A stretch of 64,000 nucleotides of DNA from the NCBI GenBank assembly GCA_026119935.1, contig JALRMH010000019.1:124001-188000 (forward strand), given 5' to 3'. This DNA is from Endothia cerciana (taxonomy: Eukaryota > Ascomycota > Sordariomycetes > Diaporthales > Cryphonectriaceae). Position 1 is the first letter of the stretch, and each line of letters opens with the position of its first letter. The notes beneath the pieces were generated by a model. It searched no databases. It was not told the origin of the DNA and saw nothing but the letters and a program-made list of their open reading frames with translations. This document shows, in pieces, positions 13,517 through 26,524 of the stretch. The position numbers were made by a program, and so were the translations under genes.

Positions 13517-13825
13517 TTTTTCGAAGGCCGAGACTATTGATGTAGGTTCCATATTGCCCTGCAGGCGCTGTTGGTGACCAACGGGTGAAGTGCGGCTCAA
13601 TAGGTTACTGCACATGGCGACTGTCGACGGTGACGACGCCTGGAATGGGTTGCCTGGCTGACGGCGGGCGCAATATGCAAGCCATGCGTAAGAAAAAACC
13701 CAATGCCTCGGAGTAATGTGACTAGCTCATACGACACTGGCGAGGTAACAGGGTTCAAGACGGATTCCATGGCGCCGGTTCAGATTGGAGCCTGAGTTTG
13801 ATGCGAGTTGGATGAATGAATGCTA

Positions 13826-13849
13826 CGCCCAGCCCAGCCCAGCCCAGCC
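13826..13849. repeat. CCCAG pentanucleotide repeat
   Basis: Four to five tandem CCCAG units in intergenic DNA, one of two related pentamer arrays in this desert (the other is CCCTG at about 14,405). Confidence 0.8.
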
Positions 13850-14347
13850 ATAGTGGTTACACTCTTCCACCACCTGCCGGGATAGCCACTGACCTAGCAG
13901 GACTCAACTTCATACTGGAGAGGCCGTAGTGGCCCGTATCCGGCACCGGCAGAACCAAGCTTGGTGGCATACTGCGTATTTCCACCGTACGTTGTCCATC
14001 TTGTGGCTAGGCTAGGGCTGGGCCGGGGTCAAAGACACGCCTGGCCCGGGGCTGTGAATTCAGATCGTCTCTTGCTTGTCAGGCTGGTCACCCTCTCTGC
14101 TTGATTGATAGTGTTTCGTTCAATATCGACAGGGATGCCAGAGGAAGGGGGAAGGGAAAGGGATTGCTGTCGGTGCGAGCCACCATGCCCGATCGGGCAT
14201 GATCTCATGTGCTTTTTTGTCTTGCCTTTTCTCCTGGGATTCGTGCCAGCAGCCTCGGGAAAGGACAAACGTACCAGAAGTGCACGGCCCGTTCTGCCTG
14301 TGCCCGTGAGGCTAGCTATGTAGAAGTGACTGCTTTGTCTTTTTCTG

Positions 14348-14352
<5 letters not shown>

Positions 14353-14386
<34 letters not shown>

Positions 14387-14455
14387 GTCTTTAGGCCTAT
14401 CGTGCTTGCCTTGCCCTGCCCTGTCTTGCCCTGCCCTGCCCTGCCCTGCCCTGGC
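14353..14455. repeat. CT dinucleotide tract followed by CCCTG pentamer array
   Basis: Fifteen CT units (14353-14382) end in two GTCT units. About 20 bases later comes an array of roughly nine TGCCC or TGCCT units (14405-14455). The whole block is strongly pyrimidine-biased on the plus strand. Confidence 0.85.
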
Positions 14456-16120
14456 TTAGATCAGGTTCTTTTTTCCACAACTCCCCTTGACCCTCACTTC
14501 TCCTGCTGATGCAGGGGCGACCGGGGGGGTCTGTATAAAATACGCTAAGCCGCCGGGCGTGCCAGACCACATGCACGCAACCAGTCACAAGGGGAAGGGA
14601 TACGGAGCCGCCCCGCCGTTTCCAGACCCTAACTACCTTGCCCCCAGTGCCTCCCATAGGGTTGGGCTTTTCCGGCGGTGCTTGGATTCGCTCGCAGGAG
14701 AGGAGCATGGATCGGGACTGGGACTGCTGACTGCGACTCTCACGGTATCCTAACCCACGGTCGTGACATTCCGTTTCGCACGCCTTGTGCGGCTGTGCCC
14801 CGTACTGTGAGGAAGGAGGTATGCATGAGGTACGTACTTCCTGAGGTACCGGCTACTGTGGATACTGTGCCCCTCCTACCGTCCGTTCCTTCCCCCATCC
14901 ATCATGATGTCCATTCCACGAGCCCACCTAACCTTGTCAAGCTGGGTTGGGACTGGAACTGTATACAACAACCTTGAAGAATGAACTTCGACGACCACAT
15001 CCGTGGTCCCGACGTTTATCATGTTGTCTCGAAACTTCTCCCATCCTTATGCCTCCTCCTTCTCTCTCCTATTGTCATCGCCGTCGTCACTCTCCAGCTT
15101 GTTGATGAAGGGCCCAAGTCTGCTGGCACTTCCATCTTCCCCTTCTCTGGTGACTGGAACCTCAAGTCGTTGAGCCAGCCTTCCCTTGCCTTGTCTCTGG
15201 CACTTTATCCCTCCATTCACTCCCTGCCGTGGGTTCTTCTCACAGTATTGGACGCCCCGTGTCGATCTGTTCTGGCACTACATTGCGAGCATTTGCGAAG
15301 CATCGTGGGCATCAGCAGTGCCACACTAGCACCCCCGTTACCGAGCTCGGATCCAGAATCTTCGACCGCCCATCTCCGCGGGTTCCTCAGTGAGAACAAG
15401 ACTCTAGCTGCTAGAAATCCGTTACGGAAAAAGACAGCTCGATCTCGAAACGCGAGTCACCCGCCAAGACCAGACGGAAAGGCCCGTCACAGAGATCTTG
15501 TGATGGTGGCATCGAGGTTCTGGTGAAAACAGCTTCTTCCGGCCGTAGTGCGACTTTCCGAGCTAGGGACGGGGCCTTTAGTTGCTGTTGTGACTGCTCC
15601 GGAGCTGCCTACTGAGAAAAAAAACCAAGGCTTCGGCGGAGACCGCAATCTGCTTTGCTTGACTGGGCATTGACTTAAACGAACAATAGGCGAGGGCTCG
15701 GAAAGAACTCGACGACTGGGAAGTCCATGGGTGGAGGAGGAAACCCACTGCCAATGACGCACCTCGACCGATAGAAAATACGCAGTCGATTATTTTGCAC
15801 AGCTTTCCAACCTCCCGAGATGGTCAACGGTCATATAAAGGCCTCCCCGAACCGCTAATCGAGCCCGCTCCTGCCACAGAAAACTCCAACGAAAGGAGTC
15901 TTGGGCACGTCTGTCGATCTTCTTCCTCGAAGCCGACCCCGCATTGTTCCTGATGTCTTCAACTACGACGATCATATCCGCTCCCCGACAACACGGCTTT
16001 CGACTCTCTCCCGTCCCACCGAACAGGAGTCAGTTGAGGCAAATACCACATCTACACCCAGGGCATTCACAAGGACGAATCGTTCACTCTCGAGAGGGCG
16101 GTCTTGGTTCACAGCACGAC

Positions 16121-18201
16121 ATGTCGAGTGCTGCGTACTACGGTCAGCGGTCTGTTGGGTATGAGACAGGACCATCAGACCGGGAGTCCTACAGCTACTC
16201 GGCCCCGGCCACCAGGTCCTGGGCCAGTGCAAGGGATACCCAGAGTTGGTCCGAGGGTTATCAGACCTACTCCCAACATCAGGTGTCACAGCGACAGCAA
16301 TATCAACCACCGCAACAAGGCTCAGCACAAGCGCTCCAGGCTGCGCCCACCACGTCCTATACAGCCTCGAGGCAGCCAACGCGACCAACAAACCCGGCCT
16401 CAGCCCATTCCAGCCATTCAGCGTCAGGGGCCTCGACAAGTGAAGATGCGCAGTCCATGGTTATGCATAGCCTACAGATCCCAACGCGCATAAGTCCCAA
16501 GGGGGGCAACCTGGCGGATTTCTCAGCGCAGGTGAGTTGTCTCCCCCGTGAAACGTATATCCACCCCGAGCATGTCAGCTAATTATGTGTGCTAGCTCAC
16601 CTGTTTGTTCTGGTTTGAGAGTCCCAAGGTCCTCGAGGCTGCAGAGAAGATACGATCTGTCCCGGAGGACAGGCCACTGCCTTTACTCAGCGTGCATGCA
16701 CTTCCTACGGAGCCTTTTCGGAAATGGGTCAGCTCGGTTCTCTCAACCACGCAGGTCACTCAAAATGTGATACTGTTGGCCTTGTTGTTCGTCTATCGGC
16801 TGAAGATGACAAATCCCTCCGTCAGAGGCCGACCGGGCAGCGAGTATCGGCTTTTGACCGTTGCGCTCATGTTGGGAAACAAATGTGAGTGGTAGCTGTC
16901 TTTTTACCCGCAGACATAGACTAATGAATGGGATAGTCCTGGACGATAACACGTACACGAACAAGACCTGGGCCGAGGTTTCAGGTATCTCCGTGCAGGA
17001 CATTCATGTCATGGAGGTTGAGTTCCTGAGCAACATGCGGTATGCTCTGCTAGCTTCGAGCGAGCAGTGGGAAGACTGGCTTGGCAAGTTGGCCTCGTAC
17101 TACGTCTTTTGCGGGCGAGTTGCCAACGGCCCCTCTTCGTCATCGAGGATGGTGCCGTCACCCACGCTTCTGATCCCCTCCCCGACTGTGGGCAAAGGAC
17201 TTTCACCAGTCACCTCACCGACGGCATACCAGTCGGCACAGCGTGGATTTGCAGTGACGAGTGTCGGCAGGCCGTATTCACCACCCACACTACCTGTTGA
17301 CCCGATCCCAATGGTATACCCTGACACCGTCGGCAGCGTTGCCTCGTCACTCAATCAGCGAGCCGATTTTGGTATTAGTAACGGCAGAAAACGAAGCTGG
17401 GACGAACAAACTACTGAGCCACCTGCAAAGAGGGCCTACCAGGCGCCTCGCCAGCCGGCTCCCAAGCCCGCCCCAGGTGCTCGGCGTTTGCCTGTCCCGG
17501 GTCTGACGCTGAATACGAATTATCAGGCACCAGTAACGCAAGCTACGTACGCAAACACGAGCTACTCAACCCAACAGGCAGCCCCTTATGCGGTATCACT
17601 GCCTCCACTTGAACTGGGGACTCGAGCCATGTCAACGGTATATGCGCCTCCCACGACTGCCTCCTGGGCTCCTGCGTCAACGATGACGAGTAGTGGAACT
17701 ACGCAGCAGAATTTGCATCCTGCAACGGTTGTTACGCCCACAAATCAGTATGCTTCGGCCGTACACTACCCTCCGACGTCGAACGCGGCCTTCGGCACGC
17801 CGACCAAGCGACTGAGCCCGATCAACACGCTAACACCAGCAGCTGCGTACAATGGGTCCTCGCCTCTGCATGAGTATCCTCAGAACAGCGGGTTTCACAC
17901 TCCCGTCAGCCATTCTCCATCCGTATATCTGCAGCAGCGGAATAGTCCTTATAAGCCTATCCGCCACGTGCGCACCCTGCTCAACCCACCACCACCCTCG
18001 AGCCTCCAGAGCTATCAGCTACCTGCCATTCCACCGAGCCAGATGCACTACCAGCCCATTGGTCGTAGGAACGACCAGCGGACCGGCATTGTGCCTGAGT
18101 ATCGGGTGCATGATGCTTACGACAGGCATACTGGCATGGTGTCTGGCCAATCCGCGGCAAGCCAGCAGAATCAGCATCGCTTTACAAACCTGATGCACTA
18201 G
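16121..18201 (+). CDS. Pho80-like (CLG1/PCL-type) cyclin
   Basis: Predicted 654 residues from three exons: 16121-16531, 16596-16884 and 16937-18201, with introns of 64 and 52 nt (GTGAGT donors, CTAG and ATAG acceptors). Residues 1-130 are S/Q/P-rich. The cyclin fold (about 130-290) includes LTCLFWFESPKVL, a VTQNVILLALLFVYRLK helix, GSEYRLLTVALMLGNKFLDDNTYTN across the second junction, and WAEVSGISVQDIHVMEVEFL. This matches Pho80-type cyclins, which activate Pho85/CDK5-like kinases. The KFLDD motif is restored exactly by removing intron 2. Residues 300-654 form a long disordered P/S/Y/Q-rich tail with a KR-rich patch (possible nuclear signal). Yeast Clg1 has similar flanks. The exact cyclin subtype is inferred. 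I chose 16121 as start (GACATGTCG); an in-frame ATG at 15953 would add 56 residues. Confidence 0.88.
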
Positions 18202-21200
18202 TGAAGGATGCGAGGTTACTACAACGACATCACCAGTCACAACCATTGAGCACTTGTACTTTTACACATCATCACGTCACTGGACAACAGCATTTGCATT
18301 GCTCTGGCGTTTGGGATTTGCAGGCGGACCACATGGTAATAAAGCAAAAGAGAAGATCCTTCGCATCGGAAGCACAGGTGAACATGAGCATTGTCGCATT
18401 TTTTTTTCAGGTTTTCAGTGGCATACCTCGCTATGGCATTACTGGCACAGCTCATGATCTTCCGGATTAGAGGCCATTTGGTAGTGGAAACAGGCCCAGA
18501 GCAGCCTTTGTGGACCACGGCGGTTGGGCCTACTGGACCCAACAGACCATTCGCGGTGGATTGAGAGAAGCAATTTCTGGCAGCCATATTCGTTGGTTTC
18601 ATTGCCTGGACAGATGAAGTCTACAGGCATGTCAATAACAGAATTGAGAGGCCGGACACCTTTTATTTCTTTTGCTGTGAACTGCAAAGCTTATCCTATC
18701 CTGTGAGCTTCCATACCCTCCTTAGTCATTGGCCTGTGCCGCCGGGCTCTTTCCAGACTGTCCGGACAGGAAAATGGTTTTCTACATGCCGGCGCCGTGA
18801 CCGCCAGCCGGCCGTACCTATCAGCCACGTCTCATCCATTTCTGGAAGACCCGGGGAAAGGAAAGAGAGGGAAAAGAGGATAGAGGCCAAGAAAGAACAA
18901 AGAAAAAAGAAGGAATGAGCCGCGAGTAGCCAAGCTAAGATCAAATTAAAGAGTCAAAATACCAATGGTGTTCATCACTGTAAGGTTGAGAAATGCGGAA
19001 GAGAACCGCCCCCCTTCCCCTTATTATAGAAAGAAAAAACATACAGCCGCAATATGTGGGGCAGTCCGTAGCCGGCGAAGATATTGTTCATATACTTTTG
19101 CAAATGATGCACCGAACAGCAACCATCATCGACGTTGCGGATGTTATTGTAGCTGGTGTTTGCCAATACTAAACCCACTAGGCCGGCCCGTCAGGTGCTC
19201 AATCATGGCTAGCCTGAGAATCGCCAGCAAGTCTTTTTCTTTGCTTCTCTCCCCTCGCCCTCGAAGTCCCTACGCATTCTCCTGGGCAGCTCTTGTTGTC
19301 AAATCCGGTGACGGATAGGACTTTGAAGGACCTACAAGAGGGTATGAGAGGAGGGTTGTCCGGGCACCAAGAGAGAAAGCAGGGGGCAGGGTTGTCGAGA
19401 GATCGCCAGGACTAGAGCCGCCGGGGGTGTTTGTAACCACGGCAGTATGAGGTATCCCTGCCGACGGCATTGGGAAAATCTCCTCAGTTAAGTTAACGAG
19501 GAGGGCGGATCCAGCCTGCTCGAAGGATACGTGCCGGCGACGATAGCCTCGCGGCCTGCGTAGCTACTCAGAACGAGGTCATACCAGTTGACCGACACTC
19601 TTTCTTTCGGGATAAGAGGACAGTTGTCTATATTGGGGCCGTCAGTCGTTGTTTGGGGTTTCTGGAGGGGGGTGGGCAAGGGAGGGACAGGGACAGAAGC
19701 ATTTAGGCCTGGGATCAAGGGCGGTTCGTTGCGGCAGTGAATTCGACTGTCTACATTCACCTCAGGGGTCCTTTTTGAGAGCTTGGTGCTCCGGCGCCTT
19801 CACTGGCTCTTCAGTCCGGGATATGTGCAGTCTAACCCGGAGTGCTCAGATTGATCACTTCCACGAACTCCACGGGAAAGAGGCGTACCCAGTAGCTAAG
19901 GCCTTGATGCCTGAAAATGTGATGTCCTCGTCATGTGTTGTATGTTTGGGTACAGCCTGCAGGGACTCGGGACTTATGAGCCAAAGGAAGGCCCATGTTT
20001 CGGTTGGCCAAGCGAGCAGATGAAAGGGAGACTGACGCTCAGTATCGACAGCGTCAGCTGGAGGCCCTTACAAAAACCGTATGGTATGACTTCTCACTCA
20101 GCTTCACTCCCCGGTGATCCCAAATGACATGATGGGCTATCTAGTATTTAAGTGCATGATGCTATCATAGGGGACGAACGTTTTTTAAAGCGGCATATGG
20201 CCTTGAGCGTCCAGGAAGACGGATGACCGATGGCCTGGTCGTCTCTCTTGCCTGGATGCCGAGGGATGAGAGGCATGGCACAAGCGTGCCCATTTTGGGA
20301 TTTTATCAAAGGTATTGTTGGCACTGCCCCTGGTCTATCTCATGATGCGTAACTACGAGTTCACATTCATTGTCCCTTCGGCGACGTACTTTACCTTCTC
20401 ATACAGGATCGTTGGAAGTCACGATATTCGCTGCAATGAAGCGTTGGGTCTCCCTCCCTTTCTCTATGCGCTAGCATTCGCCCGTTTCAAGATCCTCTAG
20501 GAGTGAACAGAGTAAATTAGATTTAATTCAAGGCTACCAAGATCTGGGGCATCAGGTATAATCATGCCTCCTTGTCCACACCTTACTCCAGACACAATGG
20601 GACAGAAATGGAACACCATCCTGATAAGAACTACCAAAATACAACGTATTTGCTATCTCCCACGAGACTGTTAGAGGATTATTCAGCCACACTTAGATCT
20701 GGGTGTGATGCATGTTTCTATGTATAGGGCTCTGAGTTGTAAGTACGGCTTAGCGTCCTGCCCAGAGACTGAGCCTACTTCTCCGCGCGCAGGATTCGCT
20801 AACGTATCTCGCCACGGAGCACCGCTCGCACCAATGAGAGAGATATCCAGTGCTTTTGCGAACTTGGAGCCCACACTCCGGCCTGCTGATCCTATCCGAT
20901 CAGGCTATGAGCACCACGTCCTGTACTTGGGTAGACTTCTCCCGCAAGACGGCTGCACGGACATCGCACCAGTCAGCTTCCCAGGACCCATGACCGCAAA
21001 GGCGCTGGATCACTGCGTGTTCCCGTTCAGAGGAAATGGGGTAATGAAAAGGCACTGCCCATCGGTACCATCCTCACCCTTCTGACAGCTTGATCGGGCT
21101 GCGACGCGGCCGACTTCTCCAAAGGCGTGTAGGGGTCCTGACGATCATCCTGACCGATACGGAGCTCGCAATTGCCTCGGTGCTGACGTATGTGTCATTT

Positions 21201-22134
21201 TCTTTCTTATGTTCAAGGTTCTCGGCCTGGGCTCATCTTCATCTGTTTCGACATGTCGACGAACACATAGATACACCACACTGACTGGTGATCAGGCCCC
21301 CGATACTGCTGTATTTCAGCTGACCCCCTCCCCTAAAGCCCCATGGCTCAGCAGACAGCGTTATTAATGTACGGAGGCTATCGCAACCGGTGAATTATAG
21401 CACTGCCTAGGGAGGATTTCTTGAACCAGCCGAAGGTGGGTGAAGGGGGCCATAGATGCTGGTAACAGCGTAGGCCCGGAGGCGCCGACATCGTGCTAGA
21501 GAGAGTCAAGTTCCTCTCCATTACAGAATAAAGGGATGTTCTAAACCAGTTCCGCCGTCAAGAATTTGGAAATTGGCGAATTACTATCTACAAGTGACGC
21601 GGCCAGAAAAGAAACGTCAAGGCTTGGGCTGAATGATCTGGTACTCACCCTTCTAGCAGCTATGAACCCAAAACTTCGGCGCGATCTCGAAATTAAAAAA
21701 TAAAAATAAATAAATAATTAAAATAATTGAGACATATCTAATGGAGTCCTTGCAATATCTCGCTGACAGTCCAGGGTCGCCCAAACATCTGCGCATATTA
21801 TGACAACTCGAGAGTTTCTGTCTTCTTTTTTCTTTTTTCGCTGGGGTGGGGCGGTGCTGAGGACCGTCTCCCAACTGGCGCCAGCTGCCAGACCCGTTGC
21901 TGAACGCGTCGTCGCGGTGAAGCCGGAGTCAGGGACTCATCATGCCACGCGCCAGGCCGTGGCATGACATTTCCTATTTGCAAACCATCAAGACTTCCAT
22001 TTCCTACTCCAAGCGGGCAGAGCATATCTGGGAGTCGGGACAGGGAGGCGAGAAGCTCAATTGGACGATCCCAGCACAAGAAACGCCCGACCCAGCGCGC
22101 CCGCCCGGTGTCACTGCAGGCCAGGCCGAAGAAG
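18202..22134. other. 3.9 kb gap between cyclin and prolyl 4-hydroxylase
   Basis: It contains the 3' end of the cyclin gene and the promoter of the hydroxylase. Around 21,640-21,730 there is an AT-rich patch with TAAATAAATAATTA-like sequence. No frame longer than about 125 codons occurs, and none resembles a known protein. Confidence 0.45.
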
Positions 22135-23317
22135 ATGCTGTCATACGTCGTCGGGCTCTTGGCATGCCTGCTCTTCCTCTACAACCCGCTGTCACAGCTC
22201 CTCAACTTCTCGCCGTCGGCCCCGCCTCAGATACGCCGCACGCCGCGCCCGAGGGTCAATGAGAGCCTGCTGGCGCTGGACGACTGGAAGGGGAACCTGA
22301 GCTGTCCCGACGACGCGTACCGCGTGCACCTGTTCTCCAAGGAGCCACTGGTCATCTACGTCGAGGGGTTCCTGAGCCAGGTGGAGAGGGCCCATTTGCT
22401 CGAGATCAGGTGAGTTGGGACGATGCTGGGGATGAGAAGGTTTCGTGCGAGGTGAGGCGTTGAGGAAGACGGTTTATGAATCCTGGTATCGGCAGCTTGG
22501 GTCCTGCGTCTCGCCTGTCCTGCTGAGGGAGGTGAAAAATACATTGGATGACTTCATTTGGTCAGGCCTTGACCTCTTGGGATATATCATATTATTTCAC
22601 CACTACGACGGACGACATATATGCAATGCAGTACGTTTACTAACCCACCTCCCGCACAGTGAGCCCGCCTTTGAGCCTGCAACCATCACGCACGATGGCG
22701 GTGCGGCCACTGAACGTGACCAGACCGTCCGCGACTCCGAGGTGGCCGTGATCCCCCGGACGGAGACGGTCCGGTGCATCGAGGCTCGGGCGCGCGCCTT
22801 CCAGGGCTGGCGAGGCGAGCAGTGGGTAGAGCGCTTACGGACGCAGCGGTATCGCCCCGGAGGACACTACAACCATCACTTTGACTGGAGTTCGTCGTAC
22901 GGAGGGTGGGGCCGCGTGAGCAGTTTCATGGTCTGGGTTGACGGCTCATCAGACAATCCAGAGGACGCCCTTAAGGGTGGCGGCACGGAATTCCCACTGC
23001 TCAGCAAAGCGGATCTTGACGAGAGGTGGTGCCAGTTCGTAGAATGTGGCACGAGTGGCGGGAGGGAGAGGGGTGATCCTCGCGAAGATAAGCAGACTGT
23101 TGGCACGACCAGGGCGGAGGCCAAGGCCGAGAATGTTGCCGAAGCTGGCTCTGAAGTGGTGGTGTTCAAACCTCTGGCCGGTAATGCCGTGTATTGGGAG
23201 AACTTTAGGCCTGATGGTACCGGCCGAGGTTGGGACGAGGCCTGGCACGCCGGGCTGCCCGTGATTGAAGGAACCAAGGTCGGGCTGAACATCTGGACGT
23301 GGGGGAGGATAGATTGA
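22135..23317 (+). CDS. Prolyl 4-hydroxylase-like 2OG-Fe(II) oxygenase, membrane-anchored
   Basis: Predicted 310 residues from two exons: 22135-22409 and 22660-23317, with an intron of 250 nt (GTGAGT donor, CACAG acceptor). The N-terminus (MLSYVVGLLACLLFLY) is a signal anchor. A P4Hc domain follows from about residue 60 with PLVIYVEGFLS and the RYRPGGHYNHHFDW core. The Fe ligands are H165 and D167 (HFD) and H288 (WHAGLPV), with the 2-oxoglutarate-binding lysine at K298 (EGTKVG); the set is complete, so the enzyme should be active. Family members hydroxylate proline or related substrates in the secretory pathway using O2 and 2-oxoglutarate. An acidic insertion (about residues 226-260, GERGDP to VAEAG) lies between the metal ligands, as in many fungal homologues. 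The intron is long for this genome but its removal gives a continuous ISEPAFEPATI junction. Confidence 0.9.
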
Positions 23318-26300
23318 TACCGATACCCGGCAGGAAGGCTGTCGAAACGTCGCGAGGCTTCAGGGTCCAGACCCATCCCGCGTGGCTGTGGATCGAGGGA
23401 GGCTAGACCATGCAGCTCTCACCGCCGAGAAGTGGCCTCGGGCGCCCAGTTCGCCCGCCCGGCGCTGATCGCTCCAACCGCTGTCGCTTTCAACAGCAGG
23501 TTGTGATCCTGTGAACCCTTCACGCCGCAGGTCACACTTTCATGCTGCCGTCCCAGCTTTGACGAGCGCTTCATAGCATAATCGACAGCACAGTTGCTTT
23601 GCATGGAGACGGGAGGGCGGAGTATTTCCTGGAGAATCTCCCTGCTAGACGAGAATCCATGCACGTCCATTCTGTACTGCATCCTTTGATCGTCCGGACC
23701 GACTGAAACCTGGAGTGCTTGCATGTCTCGATAATCATATTTCCGTCGTATCGCTATCATATTTTCGTCGTCTCGCATGTGGAGCATCCTCGGGCGTTGG
23801 CAATGACAATGCGGCCTGTGTGATTTGCCGTGATGATTCTTGCAGGTTCCCACCGAAAACCCGCCTGTCGGCTTCCCATCTTGAGCCCACGAGCCTCAGG
23901 CATGACGAGACTCCCGGCGGCGGGCGCATGGCATAACTAGCACGGGTTGCCCGCCCAGGCCCTTGTTTCTCTTACATCAGGAAGCGCGCATCCCGCGTGT
24001 CTCGTGCCTCCGATGACACCCTCCCACCTGCACGAGCCCACCACCAAACCGGCCTCGAGACCATTGCTGGCGGACGCACGCGTGACGGCCCCGTCCGCCC
24101 GGGGAGAAGATTCGAGATTGCGGCGCCGTTTGTGCGTCCCACCCCCATCCCATCAGGCCGCGGTGATAGCGACGTTGGGGGCCCTGTCTCCGTTGAGGCA
24201 ACCCGACCGGGCCCCAATAAGACATATACCCACGATGTTTCCGAGATGCTTACAGGAGCCTAGCACTTTTGCGATCGGGCCAGCGCCGCCAGGAGCCAAT
24301 GGAGCAGCCCTGAGGCTTATCAGGGTCGATTGCGTGATCGAGAAGCGAGCCAAAGGCGCTGCGTCGGTGAGAGACAACACGGCCGGATGTGTATAAGGGC
24401 TCATCCGCGCCTGCAGGGTGATCTCGACTGCGATACATCACAGCGTTTTTCTCCTCTGCCTGGTTGATAGTTCTCAGGGCCCGGCGGTCCCTCTCCAATG
24501 GCGGATGTCGTTCGAGAGCCCGGACAAGGACTGGTTCTGGGAAGCACACTAGTTCAATCCCAAGCATCCGGAGGGAGGCGTGGGTGTCCGGGGTGTTCAG
24601 TCGAACCAGGGTAGAGGCGCTGCATTCTTGTTCATCCTTTGTTTTTTGGGGGGCCTTTTTTTTCTTCTTCTTCTTTCTTTTTCTCTCTTTGCAGACGCAC
24701 GCTTATCTCGGTTCGATCTCGAGGGTTTAAGCCGGATGGCCAGGGCTGAGGCTGCGGCTATACGGCCATCGGTGCGGCAGCCTTACATGTAACGACGAAG
24801 CTGACGATAGCGCATGCCACCTTGGTGTCGTTGATGTAGAGGCTGGTGCTCGTGCCGGGGGGAGGGTATCGCGTGTAGAGACTTCATTGCATGTTTTTGT
24901 GGTCACGATCTGTGCTGGGCGGGTTAGTGTTCTTGTCCGTAGTTATCGTTAGCCTCATCAGGAGATCTCCTGTCACGGTCCAGACTGCAGCGGCGCCAGG
25001 TAGTTCCTGCGTGAGGTCAGGCGTGTTGCCACACTGATATGTTTCTTCTTCAGCAATGAGATCCTGCTTGTGAACACAACAGACCCACTCCCGAGCCTGA
25101 TGTCGTCGGGAGGGTGCGGGTCGATATGTACATCATCAGAATAGAGACGGCGGCAGTCGGGCGGCTCGTCGGGCGGTTAGACATCCCAGCCTGACGGCAA
25201 GCCTTCTCGAAACCTGGTGGCATCGAGATCAATAGCCGCTGTGAAGTACCTTTGCCCGGGAAGACAGCCTCGGCGGCGCGCCGCATCGAATCCCTGCGGC
25301 ACCTGTGGGCCACGGCCTTGGTCCTGTACCTTGTGCCGTCTCATACCATAGTAGTCGTTCTGGGTCTGCGGAGTGCCGGTACATGGCGTGCAGTAACAGG
25401 AGAGCGGGAAGAATGGAGCAAACTTGAGCCTGCGGAGTGACTTGAGGTCTGGTGCATGTCAGCACAACGGCACAGGTCCCCAGATCTGCCTGGCCTCTGT
25501 TAGGGCTCTATACCGGTGGGTACCTGGACTGCATCGCCGCATCCGCATCCGCAGCGGGAAACCCCCACTAACAACATCCGCCCTGACTGCTCAGGCTGGA
25601 GATAGGCAAGGATATCCCAGCCAGCGTCTCCACGATACGGCCTGTACAGATGGGTCGGACCCGGCACCACCCCGGCTAAGCCCATTGCAATCCCGGCGGA
25701 GATGAGGGAAATACTATCGTGCTAGTAGAAAACCTTGACAATCAAATACACACTATGGTAGTGGTCCGTACAGCGACGATGTACATCGGGACGGGGGGGT
25801 GGGCGCCCTCGCCCCAGGCCGGGCTGGCCAAGATACCTGCCCGGCTCACTCTGTAGAAACAGCCGTTTCTGTCGCCGCGACAGGGGGGTCCTCTCAGCAA
25901 TGACGTCCTGCCCTCAACACTGACCCATGCTACCTGCAGCAGCTAGCAGACATCCCAAACCGCTTTCCGGCAATACGATGGGGGTCACCTAAGTCCTCCC
26001 TCACGCCCTCACCTCTGGGCAGTCTGGGCCCGCCTCCGCCGAGGGAGCAAAAGGGCAGTGGGAAAGGAAAAAAAATTGAGTTGGTGACCTTGCAAGGTAT
26101 GTGGGATAGGCTATCGGTCGTGAGCTGCTTGTACCTTTTTTGGACCCGTTGAGCCCCCGGGTAGGTGGGGTGGATATCTGAATTCCCATAGCGACAGACA
26201 CGGCCATCGCCCTCCCACGCCGACACATACTTTGGACAGGCCGGTATATAAATATAATTCCATACTTCTCTCTGTCTCTCTCTCTCTCCTCTCACACACA

Positions 26301-26524
26301 CACACACATGAACCGCCTCGTGGTGTTGCTCCCTCGTATTGTCCAGTCTCCCATCTGTTCCTCACTCTATCCTCACCAGTCACGCCCCAGAACACCCGTA
26401 AAGAGGTTGAACCGCCATCACCACCCATCACCACCCATCACCACCAATTGTATCCAGTACCGCAAGGGAAACCCGAGAACCGACATATATACAACAAGCA
26501 CACCACCACCGTCACGTCACCACC
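23318..26524. other. 3.2 kb gap without recognisable gene
   Basis: It is GC-rich near 23,950-24,400 and has a T-rich tract near 24,650-24,690. A CT/CA microsatellite (26266-26309) and three ATCACCACCC-type units (about 26,416-26,452) fall in the presumed 5' leader of the sulfotransferase-like gene. No frame resembles a known protein. Confidence 0.45.
26266..26309. repeat. TC then CA microsatellite in the leader of the sulfotransferase-like gene
   Basis: A TCTC-rich tract is followed directly by eight CA units about 215 bases before the ATG of the next gene. Confidence 0.8.

Larger units (their letters stand above)
5174..16120. other. About 10.9 kb without a supportable gene, upstream of the cyclin
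   Basis: No frame in this stretch shows a recognised domain, and candidate frames of 120-245 codons on both strands have erratic composition. It contains runs of 12 G (6643-6654 and 8825-8836), 13 C then 8 A (9982-10002), a pyrimidine tract (5944-5985), GGGCGA, TAC, ACC, CCCAG, CT and CCCTG repeats (listed separately). It probably includes the long promoter and leader of the cyclin gene, possibly with non-coding transcripts. Several upstream ATGs lie in the last kilobase, including a 181-codon frame at 14981-15526 with a hydrophobic start that I could not tie to any family. Confidence 0.5.

Noticed and set aside
14981..15526. 181-codon frame with a hydrophobic start, as a separate membrane protein
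   Set aside because: It lies within about 1.1 kb of the cyclin start, has no family match, and is more likely part of a leader; only the short duplicated motif was kept as a finding.
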